Shown here one piece after another: positions 7,150 through 13,834 of a DNA stretch of 64,000 nucleotides; position 1 is the stretch's first letter, and the number at the start of each line of letters is the position of its first letter. This DNA comes from Streptosporangium roseum DSM 43021 (lineage in GTDB: Bacteria > Actinomycetota > Actinomycetes > Streptosporangiales > Streptosporangiaceae), in contig NC_013595.1 in NCBI RefSeq assembly GCF_000024865.1, forward strand, positions 8,370,001 through 8,434,000. Reading direction: 5' to 3'. The notes beneath the pieces were generated by a model. The model was not told where the DNA came from, did no database searches, and worked only from the letters and a program-made list of their open reading frames with translations. A program made the translations under genes and the position numbers.

Positions 7150-7997
7150 CGTGCTTCCCTTTCGATCGGTGATCCGACGATGCTGCCCCACTCGGTCCAC
7201 GAGCCGTCGTAGACGCGGACGTGGTCCCAGCCGAGCAGCTCGTGCATGGTGAACCGGAGCAGGCTGGCGCGGTGGCCGAGCCTGCAGTAGGCGACGACCT
7301 GCCGGGTCTGGTCCGGCGCGGCCCCGGCGGCGCGGAAGACGCGCTCCAGCTCCTCGGGCGGCCGGATGGTGAACCTCTCGTCGAGCAGGTCCCTGAAGAA
7401 GAGGTTGACGGCGCCGGGGATGCGGCCGTGCCGCTCGGCTCCGTGGTCGAAGCCCGCCCCGGGCTTGACCCGCTCGCCCCGGTACTCCTCGGGGTAGCGG
7501 CCGTCGAGCAGCAGCGTGTCCGGTGATCCGACCAGCCCGAGCAGCTCGTCGCGGCCGATCCGGCTGGCGTCGTCGCGGGCGGCGCGCACCGGCTCGTACG
7601 GCACGGCCGCCACGTCGGGCTCCTCGGTGGACAGCTCGAACCCGGCCCGCGTCCACGCTCCCCTGCCGCCGTTCAGCACCCGCACATCGGGGTGGCCGTT
7701 CAGCGTTCCGAACACCCAGTGGCCGTAGACGGCGAACTGGCCGCGCCCGCTGTAGAGCACGAGCGTGGTGTCCGGGCCGACGCCGAGGGCGCCGAGGATG
7801 CCGGCCGCCTGCCGGGGCGTGACGAACTCGCGCTCGTCGGGGTCCCAGCAGAGGTCCTTCCAGAAGACATGCCGGGCCCCGGGGACATGCCCGGTGGAGT
7901 ATTCGTCGATGTCGGGCTCGTACTGCACCTCGACGACCACCGTCTTGGGGTCGTCGAGCCGCTCGGCCAGCCAGTGGGGGTCTACAAGGGCAGCCAT
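7146..7997 (-). CDS. Two-domain rhodanese-type sulfurtransferase
   Basis: A 283-aa protein of the thiosulfate/3-mercaptopyruvate sulfurtransferase family. The N-terminal rhodanese domain (about 1-125; GHVPGARHVFW, VLNGGRGAW) lacks a catalytic cysteine, having YSGRG instead. The C-terminal domain carries the active loop AYCRLGHRAS with Cys238. The loop differs from the CGSGVT of mercaptopyruvate enzymes and the CRKGVT of classic rhodanese, so the sulfur donor is open. Both ends overlap neighbouring genes (ATGA with YceI; 16 bp with the hydrolase), which argues for a shared pathway involving sulfane sulfur or a C-S compound. Confidence 0.93.
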   Translation of the reverse strand: MAALVDPHWLAERLDDPKTVVVEVQYEPDIDEYSTGHVPGARHVFWKDLCWDPDEREFVTPRQAAGILGALGVGPDTTLVLYSGRGQFAVYGHWVFGTLNGHPDVRVLNGGRGAWTRAGFELSTEEPDVAAVPYEPVRAARDDASRIGRDELLGLVGSPDTLLLDGRYPEEYRGERVKPGAGFDHGAERHGRIPGAVNLFFRDLLDERFTIRPPEELERVFRAAGAAPDQTRQVVAYCRLGHRASLLRFTMHELLGWDHVRVYDGSWTEWGSIVGSPIEREAR

Positions 7998-8782
7998 GCG
8001 CGCCGCCCCTCCTTTCTGATCACGTGTCCGAGGCCCGGGTGGGGGAAGTGGCCGAGCCCCACGAGGGTGCGGTCCTCCTCCACCCGGGCGAGGGTGAGTT
8101 CGCGGGTGGCGACAGCGAGCTCGGGGTCGAGGTCGAACCGCTGGACCCAGCCGGTCTCGTCGAGGACCACGGGGTGGTGGGCGAGGTCGCCGAGCAGGAA
8201 CGCGTCGCGGTCGCCGAGCAGGTAGCCGGTGTGCCCCGGCGTGTGGCCGGGCAGCGCGACGGCGCGCAGCGACGGGGTGACCCGGTGCCCGTCGTCGATG
8301 AGTTCCAGCACGCCGAGGTCCTCCAGCGGCAGCGCCTGCTGGACGATGTTGGGGTGCATCTGCTCCAGGGCGCGGTAGTGCTCCCAGTCGGCGCGGGGCA
8401 CGAGATACCTGGCGTTGCCGAAGCGGGGGCGGACCGGCTCCTCCAGGACGAGGTTCCAGCCGACGTGGTCGGGGTGCAGGTGGGTGAAGACCACCAGGTC
8501 GACGTCGTCGGGGGTGACGCCTGCGGAGGCCAGCTCCGACAGCAGTCCCGCCGGAGCGGCCAGCCCTCCGGGCGGGCCGAGGTAGGGGCCCCAGCCGGTG
8601 TCGACGAGAACCGTCTTCCCGTCGGTCAGCACCAGGTAGCCGCCGAAGTTGAGGGGGCGCTCGTCCTGCCCCTCCCATGCCTCGGCGGGCACGTCGGGGA
8701 AGTGCCACTCCCGGTTCAGCGGGTGCTCGCCGTCCCGCAGCGCGACGATCTCCGCCGCGCCCGCCCTCACTCGGACGGCCAT
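7982..8782 (-). CDS. Metallo-beta-lactamase-fold hydrolase
   Basis: From ATG 8782 (GGGAGG about 10 nt upstream; the in-frame GTG at 8803 has no ribosome site) it encodes 266 aa. All metal ligands are present: THLHPDHVGW (H101, H103, D105, H106), PGHTPGHTGY (H184), LLGDLAHHP (D199) and GHFPHPG (H245). The spacing fits the lactonase/alkylsulfatase-like and glyoxalase II-like group of cytoplasmic hydrolases. Substrates in this group include lactones and thioesters. It lies between an amidohydrolase and a sulfurtransferase, with overlaps to both, so hydrolysis of a ring-opened or thioester intermediate is plausible. Confidence 0.9.
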   Translation of the reverse strand: MAVRVRAGAAEIVALRDGEHPLNREWHFPDVPAEAWEGQDERPLNFGGYLVLTDGKTVLVDTGWGPYLGPPGGLAAPAGLLSELASAGVTPDDVDLVVFTHLHPDHVGWNLVLEEPVRPRFGNARYLVPRADWEHYRALEQMHPNIVQQALPLEDLGVLELIDDGHRVTPSLRAVALPGHTPGHTGYLLGDRDAFLLGDLAHHPVVLDETGWVQRFDLDPELAVATRELTLARVEEDRTLVGLGHFPHPGLGHVIRKEGRRAWLPL

Positions 8783-10137
8783 GTGAACCCCGCCCTCCCG
8801 CACAGCTCGCGGAGCGCGTGCCCGGCCGCGGTCACGAGCTCCGCCTCGTCCACGCCGGTCAGCCGCCCGCCGCGCTTGAGCACCCGCCCGTCGACCAGGA
8901 CGGTGTCGACGTCGGCCGGCTGGGCCGAGTGCACGACGGCGACCGCCGGGTCCGCGACGGGTGCCAGGTTGAGCCGGTCGGCGCGGATCAGCACGATGTC
9001 GGCCCGCTTGCCGGGGGTGAGCGAGCCGGTGACCCCGGCCAGGCCGAGGGCGTGCGCGCCCTCCAGGGTGGCGGTGCGCAGGATGTCGCGCGGGGTGACC
9101 GCCTCGGCGTCGCCGGCCTCGGTGTTGGCCAGGCCGAGAGCGACCCGCATCGCCTGGAACGGGTCGGCGCTCGCCGCGATGGCGGTGGTGTCGAGGGAGA
9201 GGCTGACCCGCACCCCGGCCGCGCGCAGCCGGGGCAGCGGGGGCAGGCCCATGGCCAGCCGCAGCTCCGACATCGGGCTGACGGTGACCGGGATGCCGTG
9301 CTCGGCGACCCTGGCCAGGTCGGCGTCGGGCAGGTGCAGGCAGTGGGCCAGCAGCAGGTCCGGGCCGAGCAGTCCGTCCTCGTCGAGCAGCGCGACCTGG
9401 TGGATGCGTTCCACCTCGGCGCGAGTGCCGGCGCAGTGCATGGCCAGGGGCAGGCCGAGGTCCCGGGCTGCCTGGAACTCGGTGCGGTAGACCTGCCGGG
9501 CCGAGCGGGCGGGGCCGCGCACGTTCACGCCGACGGAGATCAGCGGGTCACCGGCGTATGCGTCCCGGAGCCGTTCGACGTCGGCGAAGTCCATCGCCTC
9601 GTCGAAGCCCCTGCCCCGGTCGCCCATCAGCCGGCGCATCTCCTCCGCGGGCATGGAGGGGTGTGCGGAGGGGGCGCCGTAGGAGTAGTGGGCGCGCAGG
9701 CCGAGCTCGCGCAGGGCGCGCAGGTCGGCGTCGGCGTGCTCGGGGCCGAGCACGTTGTGCGCCCAGTCGTGGACGGTGGTGACCCCCGCCGCGATGCCCT
9801 CGGCGGCTGCCAGCCGTACCCCGAGGTGGGTGTCGCCGGGGGTGAAGTACGGCGCGAGCCGGCCCTTGCGGGCGAACCAGCCGTTCTTCGGGCCGTCGCC
9901 GACGACGCCGCGCAGCAGGGTGCCCCACAGGTGCCAGTGGGAGTCCACGAAGCCCGGGATGGCGATCATGCCGGTGGCGTCGATCACCTCGGCGTCCGGC
10001 GCGTCCAGGCCGGGGGCGACCGCGGCGATGCGCCCGTCCCGGATCTCGATGTCGGCTCCGGCGAGGTCGCCGAGGTCGTCGTCGACGGTGAGGGCGGTCA
10101 CCCCCCTGATGAGCAGGTGATCATTCGGAGAAGGCAT
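8767..10137 (-). CDS. Amidohydrolase of the ATZ/TRZ (cytosine deaminase-like) group
   Basis: A 456-aa metal-dependent hydrolase. The first metal motif is VDSHWHL (H67, H69), followed by MHCAGTRAE (H234, with the HxxxxxxE pattern), AHCLHL (H265/H268) and SLDTTA (D316). The C-terminal TPGKRADIVLI segment and beta-sandwich are typical. Relatives deaminate or dechlorinate nitrogen heterocycles such as triazines, guanine or 8-oxoguanine. AAGGGGGA lies about 8 nt before ATG 10137. It overlaps the ABC ATPase gene by 17 bp, so uptake and hydrolysis are probably linked. Confidence 0.93.
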   Translation of the reverse strand: MPSPNDHLLIRGVTALTVDDDLGDLAGADIEIRDGRIAAVAPGLDAPDAEVIDATGMIAIPGFVDSHWHLWGTLLRGVVGDGPKNGWFARKGRLAPYFTPGDTHLGVRLAAAEGIAAGVTTVHDWAHNVLGPEHADADLRALRELGLRAHYSYGAPSAHPSMPAEEMRRLMGDRGRGFDEAMDFADVERLRDAYAGDPLISVGVNVRGPARSARQVYRTEFQAARDLGLPLAMHCAGTRAEVERIHQVALLDEDGLLGPDLLLAHCLHLPDADLARVAEHGIPVTVSPMSELRLAMGLPPLPRLRAAGVRVSLSLDTTAIAASADPFQAMRVALGLANTEAGDAEAVTPRDILRTATLEGAHALGLAGVTGSLTPGKRADIVLIRADRLNLAPVADPAVAVVHSAQPADVDTVLVDGRVLKRGGRLTGVDEAELVTAAGHALRELCGRAGFTWPSE

Positions 10138-10897
10138 GGGTGTCCCCCTTGAGCAGGCGCCAGATGTCGTGGCGCAGTCCGGTGAAGCGGGAGTCGCCGC
10201 GGACGGCGTGCTCGTCGCGCGGGTAGGCGAACGGCACCTCGAACTCGGCGGCGACGGTGCCGGGCCGGGCGGAGAACACCGCGATCCGCTGGGAGAGGAA
10301 GATCGCCTCGTCGACGCTGTGCGTGACGAACACGACGGTCTTGCCGGTGAGTTCCCAGATGCGCAGCAGCTCGATCTGCATCAGCTCGCGGGTCTGGGCG
10401 TCCAGCGCGCCGAACGGCTCGTCCATCAGCAGGATGTCGGGGTCCACGGCGAGCGCCCGGGCGATGCCGACGCGCTGCTGCATGCCGCCCGACAGCTCGT
10501 GCGGGTGGTGCCGTTCGAAGCCGGCCAGCCCGACCATCTCGATGTGCCTGCGGGCGATCTCCTCGCGCTCGGCCCGGGAGGAGACCGTGCCCTCCAGGGG
10601 AAAGGTGACGTTGCCGAGCACGGTGCGCCAGGGCAGGAGCCGGAAGTCCTGGAAGACGAAGGCCCGGTCCCGGCCGGGACCGGTGATCGGCGCGCCGCCG
10701 ACCCGGATCTCGCCCTCGGTGACGGGGATCAGCCCGTCCATGCACTTCAGCAGGGTGGTCTTGCCGCACCCGCTCGGCCCGAGCAGGCTGACGAAGCCGC
10801 CCGACGGGACGCTGAGCCGCACTCCCGACAGGGCGTCGGTGCGCTTCTTCCTTCCGGTGTAGGACTTGCCGACACCGTCGACCTCGATCGCGGTCAC
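10121..10897 (-). CDS. ABC transporter ATPase, nitrate/sulfonate/taurine type
   Basis: GTG 10897 (GTGA overlap with the permease stop) gives 258 aa. Walker A is GPSGCGKT (40-47), the Q-loop region reads FQDFRLLPWRTVLGN, the signature is LSGGMQQR and Walker B is ILLMDEPFGALDAQT. The LLPWRTVLGNV wording is characteristic of the SsuB/TauB/NrtD group that energises import of nitrate, sulfonates, pyrimidine precursors and similar anions or heterocycles. It works with the two downstream-coordinate permeases and the lipoprotein. Confidence 0.94.
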   Translation of the reverse strand: MTAIEVDGVGKSYTGRKKRTDALSGVRLSVPSGGFVSLLGPSGCGKTTLLKCMDGLIPVTEGEIRVGGAPITGPGRDRAFVFQDFRLLPWRTVLGNVTFPLEGTVSSRAEREEIARRHIEMVGLAGFERHHPHELSGGMQQRVGIARALAVDPDILLMDEPFGALDAQTRELMQIELLRIWELTGKTVVFVTHSVDEAIFLSQRIAVFSARPGTVAAEFEVPFAYPRDEHAVRGDSRFTGLRHDIWRLLKGDTHAFSE

Positions 10898-11640
10898 GCA
10901 GTCACCTCCGGGCGCCAGGCGGACAGTCTGCGGCCGGCCCAGCCGACCAGTGCGGTGAGAAGGGCTCCGACGGCCAGCGAGACGAGCGCGACGGCGAACA
11001 CCTCGTCGGCGTCCAGCCGGGCGCGGGCATCGCTGAGCAGGGTGCCGAGGCCGGGGTGGCCCACGAGGAACTGGCCGACGACGACTGCCATCAGCGCGCG
11101 CTGCACGCTGATCCGCAGCCCCGCCGCGATGTACGGCAGAGCCCCCGGCAGCACGACCTTGAGCAGGAGGCGGTGTCCGGTGACCCGGTAGGCGCGGGCC
11201 AGCTCGCCGTAGGCGCGCACGCTCTCCCGGGTGCCGGTGGCGGCGGGGAAGACCAGCATGATCCCGGTGGACAGCACGATCGTGGCGAGCAGGAAGCCCT
11301 GGCCGATGCCGAACCAGATGATCATCAGGGGGACGAGGGCGATCAGCGGCACGGAGTAGAGCGCCACGAGGTACGGCTCCAGCGCCACCGCCAGGAGGTG
11401 GTGGCGGCCGATGAGGAAACCGGTCAGCACGCCGAGCACCGCCGCCAGGACCCACCCGCCCAGCAGGGTGGCGACCGTCCCGGCGACGAGGGAGATCAGG
11501 TCGCCGTCGTGTGCCAGCCGTACGAGCTCGGCCGCGACCAGGGTCGGCGAGGAGGTGAAGTCGGGGTGGAAGGCGCCCGCGACCTGCCAGCCGGCGAGCG
11601 CCAGCGCGGCCCCGGCCAGGTGCGGTGCTCTGACCGTCAT
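10894..11640 (-). CDS. ABC transporter permease (SsuC/TauC type)
   Basis: A 248-aa integral membrane protein from ATG 11640. About six helices surround the cytoplasmic EAA-type loop (ESVRAYGELARAYRVTGHRL...VLPGALPYIAAGLRI), which contacts the ATPase. It overlaps the second permease gene by 4 bp and the ATPase gene by 4 bp. Having two different permease genes in one operon suggests a heterodimeric channel, less common in this subfamily than a homodimer. Confidence 0.92.
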   Translation of the reverse strand: MTVRAPHLAGAALALAGWQVAGAFHPDFTSSPTLVAAELVRLAHDGDLISLVAGTVATLLGGWVLAAVLGVLTGFLIGRHHLLAVALEPYLVALYSVPLIALVPLMIIWFGIGQGFLLATIVLSTGIMLVFPAATGTRESVRAYGELARAYRVTGHRLLLKVVLPGALPYIAAGLRISVQRALMAVVVGQFLVGHPGLGTLLSDARARLDADEVFAVALVSLAVGALLTALVGWAGRRLSAWRPEVTA

Positions 11641-12389
11641 CGGGCCACCTGCCAGGGGGTGAGCCTGACCTCCAGGCGCCGCAGCCCGACGTTGACCGCC
11701 AGCCCGACGGCCATGACCGACAGCAGCGCCGCGATGAGCTCGGCGGTGCGGAAGGCGGCGCCGAGGTTGTAGATCAGGCCTCCGATGCCGCTGGTCTCCA
11801 GGAAGAACCCGGCGAGCACCACGCCGACCAGGGCGTGCACGAGGCCCAGGCGGAGCCCGGTCAGCACGTACGGCCGGGCGGCGGGCAGCACCACGCTGCG
11901 CAGCATCCGGCCGGGCGGCACGCAGTAGGCGCGGGCCAGCTCGACGTGGGAGCGTTCGAGGTCGCGCACCCCGTCGCGGACGGTGAAGAAGACCTCGAAG
12001 AAACCGAACGCCAGGATCAGCACGATCTTCGCGAGGTCCTGCAGGCCGAACCAGAGGGCGATCAGCGGCACCAGCGCGATCCGCGGGGTGAGGAACAGCG
12101 CGCCGAGCAGCGGGGAGAGGAACCGGTCGAGCGGCCGGTACCAGCCGAACAGCAGGCCCAGCCCGACCCCGGCGACGGCGGCCACCGCCATGGCCACCGT
12201 CACCTGGACGGCGGTCTGCCCCCACGCGCTGGCCAGCTCACCGCCGGCGAGCAGGTCGCCGGCGGCGGCGCCGACCCGGGCCGGGGTCGGCAGGATCGCG
12301 GCCGACATCCGCTGCGCGACCTGCTGCCAGACCAGCAGCAGGAGGGCCAGGGTGCCGATCCTGACCGCCCAGTCGCGGGCCGGCGCCAT
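11637..12389 (-). CDS. ABC transporter permease (SsuC/TauC type), second subunit
   Basis: A 250-aa membrane protein from ATG 12389, which overlaps the last base of the binding-protein stop codon (TGATG). Hydrophobic segments include TLALLLLVWQQVA and AVAAVAGVGLGLLFG. The EAA loop reads ELARAYCVPPGRM...VVLPAARPYVLTGLRL. It is clearly homologous to the next permease but well diverged, so it is an old paralog and not a recent duplication. Confidence 0.92.
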   Translation of the reverse strand: MAPARDWAVRIGTLALLLLVWQQVAQRMSAAILPTPARVGAAAGDLLAGGELASAWGQTAVQVTVAMAVAAVAGVGLGLLFGWYRPLDRFLSPLLGALFLTPRIALVPLIALWFGLQDLAKIVLILAFGFFEVFFTVRDGVRDLERSHVELARAYCVPPGRMLRSVVLPAARPYVLTGLRLGLVHALVGVVLAGFFLETSGIGGLIYNLGAAFRTAELIAALLSVMAVGLAVNVGLRRLEVRLTPWQVAR

Positions 12390-13507
12390 CACCTGGCGCC
12401 GAGGAAGGCGACGGCGGCCTTCTGGTAGTCGAAGGTCACCAGGTCGGCACAGGCGTAGTCGCGCTTGACCACCCCGAACTCCTTGGAGGTGGCCAGGGTG
12501 TAGTCGCACATCTTCTCGTCGAGGGCGCCGTTGACCGGCCAGTCGTCGAGCTCGGTGACCAGGGTGCGGTAGTTGTTCTCCGCCGCCTCGGCCGACAGCC
12601 CGTCGATCTTGGCCTGGGCGAGCGCCAGCCAGCCGGCCCTGTCCTCGTGGGTCCACCTGGCCGCCTTGATCTCGGAGACCGCCAGGGCCAGCGCGAGGTC
12701 GGAGTTGGCGTCGAGCCAGGAGCGGTCGACCGCCCAGACGTCGTTGAGCTGAGGGTTGGCCTCCCAGCCCTTGCAGAGCACGGTGTAGGCGCCGGGCTTG
12801 GCCAGGTCCAGCTCGGCCTGCCGGAACGTCGCCGACATGCCGCCCTCGATCTTGCCCGCCTCCAGCGACTCCACGATCTGCCCGATGTTGGACAGGTGCA
12901 GGAGCTGGACGTCCTTCCTGACGTCCAGCCCGGCCTGCTCGAAGCACCGGGACGCGGTCTGCCCGACGATCGAGGTGAGGTTCTGGGAGACGGCGAACGG
13001 TTTGCCCTTGAGGTCGGCGAGGGAGGCGGCGGGGCCGCGGCCGGCGACCAGGAAGGCGTTCTTCTGGTCGTTGCCGGCGACCGCCAGCAGGTCGGCGCCG
13101 GCCTCCCTGGCCGCGGCCAGGCCGCCGAGCGAGACGTGGCCCACCTGGACCTGACCGCCGATCAGGGCGGCGTTGAGCGGGGTGGAGTCCATCAGCCTGA
13201 AGTCGGCCTCGACTCCGAAGTCGCTCTTCAGCAGTTCGAGGGTCTTGTGGAGACCGGTGAGCGTCGGGTTGGGGAAGGCGGCGCTGGCGACGGAGATCCG
13301 CCTGCCCTGGACCTTGGCCCGCAGTTCCTCGATCGAGGCGGGCGGCTGGACCGGCGGCCGCCGCGCTGCGGCGTCCTCCGCGCGGGCGCCGGACGCCGCG
13401 GCGCCGGGCGCGGCCCCGGCACCGGGATTGTCGGCGCATCCCGCGAGCAGCAGCGCCGACAGGGCCAGCACTGCGTAGCGCGTCGGCCGGTGGGCTTTCC
13501 GGCTCAT
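12389..13507 (-). CDS. Substrate-binding lipoprotein, NMT1/THI5-like
   Basis: A 372-aa protein with a basic N-terminus, apolar core and lipobox LLAGC (Cys about residue 24), so it should be anchored to the outer face of the membrane. The mature part has the two-lobe pattern of the nitrate/taurine/thiamine-precursor group: VASAAFPNPTLTGLHKTLELL, ALIGGQVQVGHVSLGGLAAA, LKGKPFAVSQNLTSIVGQTA and the bridging DYACADLVTFDYQKA. It is the first gene of the ten-gene unit and sets its specificity, but ligand residues cannot be assigned by eye. Confidence 0.92.
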   Translation of the reverse strand: MSRKAHRPTRYAVLALSALLLAGCADNPGAGAAPGAAASGARAEDAAARRPPVQPPASIEELRAKVQGRRISVASAAFPNPTLTGLHKTLELLKSDFGVEADFRLMDSTPLNAALIGGQVQVGHVSLGGLAAAREAGADLLAVAGNDQKNAFLVAGRGPAASLADLKGKPFAVSQNLTSIVGQTASRCFEQAGLDVRKDVQLLHLSNIGQIVESLEAGKIEGGMSATFRQAELDLAKPGAYTVLCKGWEANPQLNDVWAVDRSWLDANSDLALALAVSEIKAARWTHEDRAGWLALAQAKIDGLSAEAAENNYRTLVTELDDWPVNGALDEKMCDYTLATSKEFGVVKRDYACADLVTFDYQKAAVAFLGAR

Positions 13508-13567
13508 CGGGTACCTCCGGGGGGATGAAGATTGGATACAACGGCAGGTCCGATGAAGACTTGCCGC

Positions 13568-13588
13568 TCCCCACTAAACAAGTAGGGA
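13568..13588 (-). promoter_or_regulatory. Palindrome upstream of the ten-gene operon
   Basis: On the minus strand TCCCTACT-TGTTT-AGTGGGGA: 8-bp arms with one mismatch, about 60 bp before the first gene's ATG. TTGCAC lies directly upstream (13590-13595) and could be a -35 element. A plausible operator, possibly for the operon's GntR regulator. Confidence 0.45.
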
Positions 13589-13773
13589 AAGTGCAATTAA
13601 GATGACACACGCCCCCAGGAGATGGCAAACAGGGCTTCAGATCTGGACAGTCGGCATGAAAGATCACCGTGAGGCCGCAGGGGAGCCGGCGAGGCGCGGC
13701 CCGCGAGATTGCATCCATTCCAGGGCCGCGCCGCGCCACGGGCGGTACGGCGGGCACGGCCCCGGACATGACT

Positions 13774-13824
13774 GTGGCCGGGCCACCCTCGCCGCATCGG
13801 ATGCGGCGAGGGTGGCCCGGCCAC
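13774..13824 (-). terminator. 24-bp perfect hairpin after the chitinase gene
   Basis: Arms 13774-13797 and 13801-13824 are exact complements over 24 bp (starting GTGGCCGGGCCACCC) with a 3-nt loop, 10 bases after the chitinase stop. It is exceptionally stable and also faces away from the divergent operon. Confidence 0.85.
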
Positions 13825-13834
13825 CGGAAGGGGG

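Larger units (their letters stand above)
13508..13834. other. Intergenic region between the binding lipoprotein and the chitinase
   Basis: This 327-bp gap holds the promoter side of the minus-strand operon (with the 13568-13588 palindrome) and the chitinase terminator at 13774-13824. The 13594-13773 stretch has no credible coding frame and nothing recognised. Confidence 0.6.
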
